A DNA stretch of 64,000 bases from Serinus canaria. Its lineage: Eukaryota > Chordata > Aves > Passeriformes > Fringillidae. This document shows, piece by piece, positions 41,776 to 56,140 of the stretch. The notes beneath the pieces were generated by a model. It was not told the origin of the DNA and made no database searches. It saw only the letters and a list, made by a program, of their open reading frames with translations. The DNA lies in assembly GCF_022539315.1 (NCBI RefSeq), contig NC_066317.1, positions 47,037,935-47,101,934 of the forward strand, given 5' to 3'. The stretch's first letter is position 1, and each line of letters starts with the position of its first letter. A program made the position numbers and the translations under genes.

Positions 41776-42480
41776 GCTAAAATGTTCCCATGTATGAAAC
41801 ACCCAGTTTAACAGTCACACTTAGGCCTGGCACTGGTAGTCAGAGAAACATAGTCAGGTTTAGCCCTTGGTTTTTACTGGCAAATGCAATTGTACATCTC
41901 TCAGCCAATGCATGAGCACAAATCTGGGCCCTAATATATTCCAGCAGCACAGCCTGGAAATACATGCATCAGAAATCTGGATGCAGGTGAGCTGTGGCTC
42001 TCATTAGAATCAGATAAAAATTAAAAACTCTGAACTGCTTAAATGTAGTAGAAATTGAGGTGCTTCACAGCCAAGAATGCAGACACCACTAATGTGTTCC
42101 AAATCAATGTCTGTCATCTGGATCCTAAAGGCAGCTGACCTTTTTTTCTGCTCTGAATCACCCCAATTCCATCGTCAATCTAGACAGCATGCTTAGAGTC
42201 TCTGAAAATCAAGATCTAGCATGCCTTGCTATAGTGAATCCCCAAAATATCAAAACCAGCATTTGTGTCCCATCAGGACCCATTAGATTTGTGCCACGAG
42301 CACAGCTGAACGCTGGTTTCTTTTGTGTCCTCTGTTAAATGCCCTCTTCACTCATATTAAAGGCATGCTGATAGAGGAAAGATGGGCAAAAATGTTGTCA
42401 TATGCATGCTGCTGGATGCTACTCTTGGAAGGATGACCATCATTCTAGCACTGCAAGTGCCGACCGGAGCGACAGTGTAA

Positions 42481-43959
<1,479 letters not shown>

Positions 43960-45986
43960 TAAAGTACAGCTGCACCCCCAGAGCACTCGCTGTCCCAAAG
44001 CAACATGTAGCCGGAGAGAAATGGGGGCTGCCCCCTTTCCCCTCACTCCGCTCTGTCACCGCCATAGTTCAAATTCCATTTTGTGCGTTGTGGGGCGGGA
44101 CAGGACTGCCTAAATTGCCCCGTCCGGAGCGCGGCGTGGGTGCATTTCCCCACGCGCGCCCCGTGGGGCAGCCTGGGCTGATCCCGCCTTTCGGTGCCGA
44201 GAGGCAGCCCCTCCGTGTCGGGGTGTCCCGGGGGAAGGGTCGCTGGTTACGGATCGGGGGGCTACGACCTCGGGGTGGGGGGGGTCCCTGCCCATCTGGG
44301 CTGGCGCGGGGCGCGGTGCGGGCGCGGCTCCGGCGCGGAGCGTTGCGGGGCTCCCGCCAGCGAGGCGACGCAGAGATCCCCGAGCAAGGAAGGGTTTTAA
44401 TATTTTATCGCTGCGTTTCCTTCAAGTGAGCGCACTGCGCCTGGGCACGGTCCCCGTGAGGGAAGGGACAGCCAGGGCACAGCCAACTTCCCTAGGAGCA
44501 AGAAAGAGTCTGGCTCCAAGGTGGACGAAAATTGGAAAAGAGAAATTAACCACTCCATAGCTAGCTCCTAAGCCACTCCGCTGGTTGGCTGTGGGTAGCC
44601 TTAGAGGTTTCGGGTCACTCGCAGATAGGAAAATCGAGCGATGACGAATGAGTTTCAATCTGGCAAAGTATGTAGTGCTATGTAGGGCACTGCCTGAGCA
44701 GCGGGTTCGGGTCATGAAACTGCAGCTGGATCGAGAACACCATCCCCTGGCAGAGATTTGTCTTCGAAAGGCAGAGGCAGCCTTAAACATTACAGATGTG
44801 TTTGAGAGTCGAGCGAGCCGGCAGGAGAGAGATGTGGTCTGCATTCACTTTTTCTTCTTCTGCCTCTGTGTGGTCTCACGCTCCCTGAGCAAAGAAGGGA
44901 TGAATTGGCAGAGCATCTGCCTGCCTCTGTGGTGAGGTGGGAGATGCAGCCTCTGACTAACTCCACTAGTTAGGCACCTGAACAGAAGCAACTTGTTTGC
45001 CCTGCAACACTGGACCTAGGCATGGTATTTAATAAAGGAGGGAAATGTGAATGGATTTCTACTGGGAGGAGAAATTCATTAGTTTATATTGCTCCATATT
45101 GTATAGGTGGTGACTTCCATTTGCTGAGCAGACTTGAATACTCAGATCAATCTTTGAAACTGGATTAAAACAGTTTTTGAAGATTAATTGCATAACCTAT
45201 CACTGGTCGTATTTCAATGGGATATGTGAAAACTGAGCTCTAGAGGAGCTTCAAATTCTCCTGGGTGGGATTCTGTCAAGTATTTTACATGATTATTAAA
45301 CCTTCTTTCTCAGAAAATTTGACATAATTATTTTCTAAATAATAAAATTTCACTGATATAGTATGTACTGTTTGCTTATAAATAGATTTGTAGGTGCATA
45401 ATTTTTTTCATGAGCATTTGTGATGCTCATAATGGTTTTTTTATTTTTTTGTGTGTATGTCACGATGAGGCTGCTGTATAGAACAGTCCTCTAATTCACA
45501 TCAGTGTTCCAAATTAATCCCCAGTGTAATACCACTGATTTATTTGGAATCATGCCAGGGATGAACTGGATGTTGCATGTCATGATTTTTGTCTTGGTTT
45601 TTAGTCTTCAAGCTTCTGATGTGAAAAGTAAAATAGTTGGTTCGTTACTTAAATGGATACAGTTAACTGAAAATTTATGGTTTTGCTTAATTTTTCAGGT
45701 GGGAGTTTTGTTTTGTTTTACTTTTGAATGCAAAAAAAAAGACACAGATACAAATGGGCTGAAAAGGTGTTGGGCATATTTTAATTTTGGTTGCTTGTTA
45801 TGCATTTAGAATCTTTTTTTTATGATGACTTTATACATTGTTTTATGATCAGATACATTTCTCTGAAATATAGCAAGATGGAAACAACACTAAAGAAAAT
45901 CACCAAAATGGGAAGAGAAACATGTGAAACAGTGCCTGAAGTAAATGCTTTAGTTTTTTTGTTGTCTTTTTTTTAGTCTGACTAAA

Positions 45987-46392
45987 TGTCCAGTTGATGG
46001 AGACTGTTGATAAAACAACACTTTATTATGATAATAGTTATAAAATGCCCTGGATGGGTTGTGTGCGTGCTGCTGCCTTGCCTGACAGCTGCTCAAGAAT
46101 CCAGCAAAGGGAGAGCGAGCCTTGGAAGCCTTGTGCTCTGCACCAAGAGTGACAAGAGGGATCAGAGCTGCTGGCTCTAAGCTCTCCAACAGCCTTAGCC
46201 AGGGCCACGTTCCATCCTTGCTCATGAGCAGAGCTTAATACACAAGAAGAAGAGCAGTTGCTTTTCAGTTCATTCCTTGCCAAATGTCCCCATGAACCCT
46301 GAAGAGGAAGCAGTTTTAGGTGGGAAGTTGCTGATTTCAAGAGCTCTCCTGTCCAGCCCTGGACTGTGTTTTACAGGCCAAAAAAATATCAA
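45987..46392 (-). mobile_element. Putative solo LTR of an endogenous retrovirus
   Basis: A moderately GC-rich block of about 406 bp in AT-rich intron is flanked by the 7-bp direct repeat GACTAAA (45980-45986 and 46393-46399). On the + strand it begins TGTCCAG, so the minus-strand end is CTGGACA. Read on the minus strand it has CATAATAAAG followed by about 34 bases to the end, as in an LTR with its polyadenylation signal near the 3' end. The other end reads TTGATA, so one base must be assigned to the repeat, or the repeat is 8 bp with one mismatch. No internal viral genes are present. I do not recognise the family. Confidence 0.4.
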
Positions 46393-49300
46393 GACTAAAG
46401 ACTTTAGGGAGCCTATTCCAGTTTTGGACAGTGCCTGAGACTTAATTTGGTGCTAGCGAAGAAGAAATGCAGTTTTATGTCCCACTGGAAAAGCTGTACC
46501 TGCATCTGCATTTGTTATTCACAGCATGAGCAGCTGCAACCAACAGCAACTGTATTATTTGTTGGTCTGTAAGTCCATAGCAGACACGTAAACTTATTTT
46601 TCACCATTTCTCCTGAGGACTGTGGACAATTGTTTCCTAGTAATGGTAGATAGCAAAGTGATTGGAAACGTACATCAGGATATATTCATTCTGTCTGTTT
46701 TCTGAGGCCATAAGTGGCTGAATGAGTTTCTACCCAAGAGCTACTAAAGAAAGACAAAGGTTTAATCTGTGGTTTGTGAAACATATTTTGGGTCTCTCCA
46801 GGATCATTCAAACTTTGGTAGGTCTTTTGAGTTGAAATGATCATCTATCGCTTTTCTAAAAAATGGAAATTACTTTCTATTCTAAAACATTCTGGCAGAT
46901 CAAATTCACCTGGGATACTGCATATGCATTAAACTTATTTATGAACTGCTCAATATCTAGGGATAGATGCAGACTAATTCTGATTGAGGAACCAGAGGTT
47001 ATTTGACACTGCTTACCAGGAAATAATGCTCCAGCCCTTGGCAATGTGTCATGACAAACACAAAACCAGATTTCCTTCTTAGTATGTATAAATCCTATTA
47101 AAAAAATTAAGTTCTTTGCCCCTAGTGGTGTTTAAGCTATCATGTATGCAATGACAGATTCATTTGTCTACACAGTTAGTACATGGCCAGAATTTAGCCT
47201 GTACCGTGCCTTGGTGGCTCAGTTCTGAAAAGTGCTCATAGATCTGTTCAGATGTCCATTACAAATCCTGTCTCTGTCTCTTAAAGGTCAGTTAAAGAAG
47301 TATGGTAGTGAAAAGGCTCTGCCAGAAAATACCACAAACTGGTTTTTTTTGGCTCCATGCTATTAACACTCTCACCTTAGTACATGTGAGGATGACTTGG
47401 GTCAGGTTAGTGTAACATGAGATGCATATGCAATTTGGGAAGGATGCTCAAAGTCTTCTGCTGCTTAGTTTCACACTGCCATGGAGGATGACAGATTAAT
47501 TAATTACCTGTTGACATACAGTAGGTTATGGCCGTCACAGAAGTTGCTTCTAACTGGAGACAGGAGACCTTGCTTCTTCCTGTGGCTGCAAGCACTGTAA
47601 CATGTCTTCTGTCATTGTACATCTTTGTGAGAAAAGGGTGAAATTTACATGTTTAATGTTTTTGAGGGAATTTTTTTGTGATTCACAGTATCTCTCAGTA
47701 CTGTTGTGTAATGCGAGATTGCCTGTGCATGCTATTACAAGTTTTTTTCTTCTGTAGAATCTAATTAGTCCTAATGGATTTTGCTTTTAACATCTGCTCT
47801 GCAATGTGACTTAGGGGTGTTGAGAGTATTGTGCTCAGCTGAAAGCTTACTATGCTGAACTGACATCTTTATTATAAGAAGGATACAGTAATATTTCCTG
47901 AAAATTTTGACATGCTTTCTGTGTTGACACTCCTGTTTCACATATGACAGTTTCTGTTTTCCTTTTCTCTTGTTTTTGTTTTATAACAGGTGACATTAGC
48001 ATGGATTTATGGTGCTTATTTTCCACTTGCAGTCACAGCACTTTCAGATTACATTGGATGCTGTGGAAATTGTCATAAACAAGTGATAATATTTTTGTAA
48101 TCGGATGGGGAATAAGCAGTTGGAGGAAATGAATTTTTAGGAGACAATATTATATTAAAAAAACCCAAAAAACAACCCAAACTCCAACAAAATCATAGCA
48201 GCAAAATCTCCACCCAACAACAACAATGAAACCTAACAGACACTGATTGTGTTTGCATGTAAAATACACTGAGGTGTTGTAAGTGCCAAATCCAGTTCAG
48301 CATCCACTGGGGTAGTGAGGTGTTGGTGGGTTGGCACCTAACCCTAAGCTGCTCTTCCAAGGGCAGAGTGGTGTGAGAGCCACCCTGCATATAGTTCCTG
48401 TGACCATGTCAAGCTCTTCTCCATCCATTGCTGCATCTTTGGTGGAGTTTTTTAATCTGGAATAAATATATGTAAGACATTGAGGAGAAAAAGGAGACCA
48501 AGGAAGTTACATCTCAGTGACACGTGGAGATAAATTGGGACAATTTACTTTGAACCTGAACCAGAGTATCAAAGATTAGAGTACAAATTTTAGTGTGGTG
48601 AGGTGATGTGGAGGATTAAATCAGTACCACAAGCACAGTGTAGAAAAGCTTCAGATTTCTAACAGTTTCAAGATCTAGAATGTTGTTTCTGACAGGACTG
48701 TTGAGCAAAGCCCTTTAAAGAGAGATTTTGTAGGCAGTCCTTTGGCTTTGGAAAACTGGTGCAGAACTTTAGGATGTTCTGTTTTATAATTTCAACTTTT
48801 AATACAGCTTAAAATTAAGTAAATAATAGACTGCTTCTTATTGTCATTCTTCCAAAATATATGTTTCTGAATGCAAAGGGATGAATCAAAGTGTGCAGTC
48901 ATATAATTAATAATATAACAATATTACTCTTATGCTGCCACTTGATATGATGTGTGATAATCTAGTCTACTGAAACTGGTATTCTGATGTTAGTCATCAT
49001 TTCAACCAATAGACTTTATCTCAGAATTATTTTAAAGTATGAGATTAAAAAGAACTTTGAAGAGATTTGACTTTCTAATAAAAAATTAAAATAGCCTGCA
49101 TTCCTCTACAGCTGATATAAAGACACTGCTGCAGTGTAAAACTATACCAGGAACCTCTTGATTTTTTTTTTTTACACTTCTTTCAAAATATGCATAACTC
49201 AATACAATGATTTGTGATCACATTCTATCTATTGTCTCCAGTTTCTGGTCTTACTACAGTAAAATCGTATTTTAAGTATTGTGGAGCCTTTTAAATATTT

Positions 49301-49851
49301 TGAGCTGAGTGTTGAAAATGTTGTGTGGTATTTAAAAAATAGAATTAGAGATTAACTAAGAAAACCCACTATCCTGGAATTATATACCAGGATCAGTGCT
49401 AGATAAAAAATGAGCAAGAATTGATGGAAGCAGCTGTTATTTCTGATGTCAGGAAATGGAAATACACTGGTTTTGATATTAACCCAGACTGGTATTTCTT
49501 GGGATTACTGGGAAAAGTGACAGTGTTAGAAAAGCTGACTTTGCTGGATCTGTAATATTTTTCAGGAGAGCCACTTCTTGGTGTCAGATCATTTCATAGA
49601 TTTCCAAGGATTTATGACAGTAGTTGCTGGGAAATGTTTATTTTTTCACAGTAAGATGAGCAAATCTTATTTTATTTTTTCTTTAGCATCAACACAAAAT
49701 TCTAGTTATCTACTGTTCGAGCACAGAAGTTATGCATACAAAAGCTTTATTTTAATATTCCAGGCAGATTTTTTAAAATTAAAACATTGCTGCTAATGAA
49801 ATATATTTTGCAATGTTTGCTTTCTCAGTATGATGTGGCTGGTATTTCACT

Positions 49852-50445
49852 ATGGCTGGCCTTCTCCTTTGCTGCAAATACCACATTTGTTACACTGTGG
49901 TGAGAATTTGTGTACCAAACCAAAATTCACTGAGATTTGCACCACGAGGTTGTTCAGTGATTATCCCCTTTCTTGCCATAGTTCCACACACAGGTCTCCA
50001 GAAATTAAAAGCTGCTCAGGCAGCTCTCTCAGAGGTCAAAAGATCCTGTGCCTGTGAGGAGGGAAGGGTATCAGGAGTGGTTCTTTTCTTGGTCCAGCTG
50101 AGCACCAGCATGGCCTGGGCAAAGTGGCCAGAGGCAATTGCTCGTGTTCTGGTGTGTTACCAGGGTAAGGATGAGCTCAGAGCACCCAGATGGGTCAGGA
50201 AGGAAAGTGCACAGCGTGGTGTGCATCCATCTCACCCTGCTGGGGTCCTGAGCAGCTCAAGGCAGGTGTGGTGCTTGGTGGAGCTTGCAGCCAGCTCAGC
50301 ATTGTCCTGCATTGTCTCAGCAGTTCCTGGGTGTCACACGCTGCAGGAGAGGCCAATGGTGCAGCCCTGTTCTGCGTTTGCTCCCAGATTTTTCTTCAGA
50401 TTTTCTTTCTCTCTTTTGGAGTACTTTACTGTAAGAAGTCTGTAA
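49852..50445 (+). other. Unrecognised 197-codon open frame (probably chance)
   Basis: This ATG-initiated frame is the longest outside the KCTD8 island. It lies in a locally GC-richer patch of intron 1, where stops are rarer. The product has hydrophobic patches but no domain, signal or family motif I recognise, and another open frame overlaps it. A frame of this length can arise by chance in 64 kb read six ways. It might be an exon of an intronic non-coding RNA or a decayed element, but I have no support for either. Confidence 0.15.
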
Positions 50446-53400
50446 CAGAGTTAAACTGGCCATGGTTGTGTTAGCAGGGCTTTTTCACACTACAGACTGC
50501 TTATTTTGTTGGTAGTTATTTGACTGTGATTGAAAAAAGTTGAAGGCACTATACCAGCTGAGATCCTAACCTAACAAACTGATGTTATTTTTATATCCAA
50601 GGATGATTTTGTTTCACTTTTCCTTATAAGACATGCTCTTTTTCCTGAAGCATGTGGAGTACCAATGCCACTTAAATCATGGCTCTTTTATAAACCAAGC
50701 CACTGGAAGTCCAGTGGAAAATCCTTAAAAAAATTACTAGGCAAATTCCATTTTGCTTTAGCAAATCAAATGCTTCATGATGGATTTCCTGTGGAGGTTG
50801 TTCACTCCAGCTCGATCAAACTGGATGTTCTTTTTCAGAAGAAGTAATTTATACTCTCCTTAAAATTCATATATTGAATAAACGTTAGGAGAAAAAAGTC
50901 CTATGTGTAAAATATGATTCTCAGCAGAATTTGAGTACTTTCATTTAAATGCTTTGTATTTTAATTTTTTTTTTATTTTTAAGCCAGTAATTGCACATTT
51001 AGCTTTTACTTCATATAAATTCAGGAATATTAAGAGAATTAATTCATTTTTGTTTTTTTTCTTTGACCTAAATAGAACTAATCATATATATATATAAGGA
51101 CCAACAGTGTGTGAAACTGAGAATGATCAAGTTCCATTCAAAATTGCAACTTCACTGGGACTGAAGCAACAAATAGCCTTGTGCTAGTCCCTCACAAAAA
51201 GGTGAAATTCAAACTACACGAGTGGTAACTTGGTTTTGTAGCTGTTTCTAATACACAAAATCCTGTCGAGAGTTAGGCAGTGATGATTTGTAATTTTTAT
51301 GGCAACTTTAGAAACTGGTGCCATTCCATTTTGGTTGCATTTTATAAGATTGTGGTGGCTAAACTTACCATGTTTTATGCATTTTGACAGTGTAGCTTCA
51401 GAAGACAAACTAAAGGGTGCATCTTGCTGCAAGGTGCAACTCCCTTCATATCATCGCAGCTCTAAATATTTTGGGGACTTCACCAGTAAAAATCACAGTG
51501 GTGTTAATGAGCTTCATGATTCTAGCAACAAGATGAACACAATGCTTTAAAAACCTTTATATTATACTGTTTCTTTGTGAGGTTACTTGTATGTTGTCTC
51601 TCCCAGGGCTGCTCAAAAGAGGAGCTGTGCCTTCAGGGATCTGGAGTGTGTTTGCCCATTCCTTGTGGGTCTGCCTGGCCTTAAGCAGTGTGAAGGCTGC
51701 TCTGAGTTACAGCTGGTGCAATGATTCCTTCATCAATATCTTGCAGCTGAGAGCAGCTGGGTCAAAATGTAGTTGTGCCCTTTCTCATTGTTCCTAACAC
51801 GCCTGAACCCTGTGGCAGAGGCTCTGAGCAGGAGGTGCACAGACAGGGGCTGCAGCCTCTGGGGACTGCCACTGCCTCTGGGCTGGCTTTGTTCTGCTCC
51901 AGCCATGTACCCTGTGCCTCACCTGTTTCTGTCCCAACGACATGCACTTAGCAAAAAAAAGAAAACTAGAGTAGCTTATAGAATAAAAAACAATAGTGCT
52001 TCCTTTTGAAGGGAATGCTACAACACTTTTAAAAAAAATTCTGTGAAAAACTCAATGCAGAGACAACAATTCAGTTACAAGTGCTCATGGCAACCAGTGC
52101 TCTAAAATAGGTATTCTGCACACCTCTTCAGGGGTAGAAGAAACTGCTGGGAAACTGAGGGGAAAAATCAACATAATTGGGTTTTTTTCATAAATGAAAG
52201 TAAGGATTCCAAGTCTTTGCCTAGCATATGTTCAGTTGTGTTAAATAATTATAGAGATGTTCTCTTTGCATTATCAAAAAAATATTATTCAAAAACTAAG
52301 TCAGTGTATTTTATTTTTTGCATGAGCGAACAACAATAACCTTCAGATTCATTTGTATCTTTTGTCTTTCATGCCTGCTGGGTTTTACCCTTTAGTAGTA
52401 TTAACAAATATTCCCAAAGAGAGAAGTCCTAGTGCTCAGGGACTCTTGTCACATTCTGTTGTAAACATTCTCCTGCAACTTAAGTTAGTGGTGAAATTCT
52501 TCTATGTTTTATTGAATGTAGATGTTCAGAGGTTCTTTCAATGATTACAACTATGTCAGTGTATTCCACAGAAGTTATTGGAAGTGTACTATCATTCTAA
52601 AAGCTTTGTATTAGTGAATATTTTATATATGTCACAGGGATCTGTTAAACTCTTTATTTATTGATAGGAGCAAAAAGACCCAGTATTGCATATATTCATG
52701 ATTATATAAATATTTTTTCTGTGAAAGGGTTAATTTCATAACGTCTTACTAACAGTTTAATTAAATGAGATTCCACCTCTTTTTGTTACTCAAATCATCA
52801 CTAAAACCACCATACCTGCAAAACTATGAGAGCAATGACAAATGTCCAGTTTGTGTATACAGAACTATTCTCTAACACTCTGGTTCTTAATCCAAGCTTT
52901 TTCATTCTCATTGGAACTCATGAATACAAAGTAATATGAAAATCGACTCCAGAAGGGCTAGAAGGCAGATAAAATAAATCAGTAAAATTGAGTGCCAACA
53001 ATTTAATTAGTGTAATGTGTAGATAATACAGCAGAGAAAGATTAAAACTAAACAATACTTTTTGCTAGCTTTTCTTAGTAAACACATTTTCTTTCCCTTT
53101 CTTCTCACAGTCACCCTTTTATAGGCAGTCACTCACCAGTATTGTTCTTTTCAGACAGCTCTTACTATTTCTGTTGTTAATGCATACTGTGGCTTTTGAG
53201 CAGTTCTGAAACAAAGCAGAGGCATGGCTACTCTTGCCTTTCCATCTATTTTTGCCTCTTTCCAGTGTATTGTAATATAAATATCACTCCTTCTGTCCTT
53301 AAAATACCATTATACAGCTTTATACAAATGCTGATCAATATTGCTGAAGCTACATGGACTTCAGGGGGAAAAAAAGAAAGAACAAAATAATTTGGCTATT

Positions 53401-54609
53401 CATGATGCAAGATAGAATGGGACTGTTGTCCAAGCAAAGTTGTTTCTGTCCTTTTTTAATTTCAAAATTTTGGCATCAAATCCCACACCTGCCTTTCTGC
53501 TTGACTGACCATTGAGGTACCCCATCTTTGGAAAAGAACTTTGTGTAATTAAACCTTTTGATATTTAAAAAGTAAAACAAAACTCTTTAGGGAACGGAGC
53601 TAAGACCACTGTAATTAGCAATCCTGCTTGGAATTTTTACTTTCCCAGGACCCATAGATTTCAATTTTCTGTTACTAATCTCTCAGAAAGCTGTGCTTTT
53701 TTACCTGTCTTAATATTGTTGTAGCTTGCAAATATAAATTTCTCATCTTCACACTGTCAGTTTGTTTCTGGGAATACAGGAAGTGAATATAACCTCTCTA
53801 AATCTTATAGACAGACACAGTCTGTGTGGTTTTGTTCCCCCTAAAACATATGGAGTAGCAGATAATGACATCCTTTGGCTTCAAAACAACCCTGTAATTC
53901 TTTAGGATAGAAGGGAAAAACTTTTCAGAACTGTTTGTTATTTAGATACTTGAAGATTATTGGAATTTTTGAAGTTTTACCTCATAACCTGCTAAATTTA
54001 TATCTTCATGTGACTTTTAGCTGCCTACTAGTTCAGCCTCCAGTCATAATAATCAAATTTTTATTCCTCTACTTTCAGTATTTATTTTTTCCACCTGTAG
54101 CTGGAGTAGTTTGGTGTCTAAATTTGTGGAATTAAGCCCCTAAATAATTGCATCTGTGATCACATTTAATTGCAGGAAGCAGAATGTGCTCGTGGCAGAG
54201 GAGATTAGGTTAAATGCTCTCTGTCTAATCAGTTCCCCAGCTACTGTCTCCTGGCAGTGCTTCCTTCCTAAATCCCATTTCTGGGGATGCCATGAATAAA
54301 AACTGCACGGCCTGTGCAAGTCCATGGCTTCAGAAGATGGTTTTGCTTTTCTGCTTGGAGGGGTCTGACGGGCTTAGGAGCAAGGCTGAGCATTGCTCAC
54401 CCTTGCCAAAAGCGTGTGTGGGGCTCGTGGTGCTTTTGGGTGCCCTGAGCAAGGTGGGTGTAAGGCCCTGGGGAGCTGGAGGGTGTCTGTGCTGCTGCCT
54501 TGGGCTCTGCCATCCCAAGGAGGGACAGCTGGAATGGGTCCTGGCCAGGCTGGGGATACCCAGTGGGTCTGTCAGGGCTAGTACAGCCCTGGGGGGGTCC
54601 CATGGCTGT

Positions 54610-54650
54610 GTATATATATATATTTTTTTTTTTTATATTATTTATATATA
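54610..54650. repeat. (TA)n and poly-T simple repeat
   Basis: TATATATATATA is followed by a T run and more TA steps. It sits directly after a locally GC-rich block (about 54300-54600), giving a sharp composition switch in KCTD8 intron 1. Confidence 0.85.
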
Positions 54651-55964
54651 TTTCCCATGTCTGCCCTCTTTGAATACCAGCAAAGAAGTCAAAACCTGCA
54701 TCTTCCAATGAGCTCTGGCCAGGCACCATAGTCACAGGTGTGCTTCAGTGCCAGAGCAATGAGTCAGGGTGGGGCATTCTGCAAATAAAAAACTTCTTAT
54801 AGCACAAAATACCTCAGAAATAACTCCTTGAGTTATTTTTATACATGAAAACCAAAGGGTTCTTTGTCAAAGTTGCATCTAACTAATATTTATGCAGAGT
54901 TATGGCACCCTGTTTGTGTTCCTGCAACCTTGCTGCTGAAGCAGCTTAAATTCAATAGTAACCTCAGAATTAATATAGTTAATCTAAATATTCATTATTT
55001 GTCTGCGAAGTATGGAGGGACAAAAGCAGTTGTTATAAACAATAAGTAACCTGAAATAAAATAAATGGAAAAATTTGCCTTTTAGACTATGGCAACATTT
55101 TTTCCTTTATAATTAATATTAATGATGGATGGAAGAGTTTTGTATTGTCACACGTGATGCATAAAGGTAAAGAGGAACCTGGAGTGGTTGTTTAGCTGCA
55201 TTTTCTGAACACAAAAAATATATTCTGAACATTGAGAAGACATTCTTTATTTTTTAAAAATATTTAAATATGTGATTTTTAAATCAGGATTATCCTCTGT
55301 CATCATAGTGAGATTTCTAGCAAAAATAGTTAACCTTTTTAATGAACCATGTAAATCCCATTTGAGAATAATATGAGACTAAAATTGACCTCCAAATCAA
55401 TGCTTTCAATCTTGAATGTATTTTCAGAAAATCCAGTCAAGTTCAGTGAAAATTTCCATCTACACTTTGAGCACCAGGCAAGCAGCAGGGACAGAAAAAT
55501 TTGAATTTAGACTGCTGGTTTGGAAAATTTAGTTTTTCTTATCACCTCTGTGACTTGCAAGAAACCACTCTTATTTCTTTCCTTCCTTATCCTGTGGTTT
55601 TATCATAGGTTTAGCAATCCAGAAATTGACATTGTATCAAAATTCACCTTGCTTTCTAGCAGTGGTTAGCTCTCATTCATTAATTTGCTCAATTGGGTCA
55701 GTTTGTAACAGTGAAAGCAAGGCTAGTAAAAGCTATTATCAAGCAGTCATGTAGCAAGACTACTGCAAATTAATAGACAATTACTGCTGGTCCAGAGCAT
55801 GTTGCCATAATTTCAGTTCAAAAAGGTATATGGTTTTAGACTGTGGATCAGGAAACTAAGAGTACTAAAAGTTACATATGATAGGCTCATAAAACTCAGC
55901 CTTCAAGCTTCCTAATAGACTTAAAAGTTCCTTGATGAAAGGCAAAACATTTCCTCCATTAAGG

Positions 55965-56140
55965 GGGTGTTGGAACAGTCTGTGCAGTGATGCTGTGCGT
56001 GTTGTGTGTCCTTTGAGGCTTTCAGGACTTGGCTGGATCAAGCCCTGCTTCCCTGATCCAGCCTTATAACCGACCACGCTTTTGAGCAGGAGGTTGGACT
56101 GCTCCTAAGCTATCTTCTGGGTCTCTTCTCTCATGTGATT
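55965..56140 (+). mobile_element. CR1 LINE 3' end fragment
   Basis: The + strand contains the usual order of the CR1 3' terminus: GACTTGGCTGGATCAAGCCC, a CTGATCCAGCC segment, TTGAGCAGGAGGTTGGACTG and CTTCTGGGTCTCTTCTC. The left edge is unclear; weaker similarity may extend to about 55890. It lies in KCTD8 intron 1 in the same orientation as the gene. Confidence 0.6.

Noticed and set aside
54292..54735. 139-codon + frame and 112-codon - frame in a GC-rich patch
   Set aside because: They overlap on both strands, run into TA/T simple repeat, and contain no known motif.
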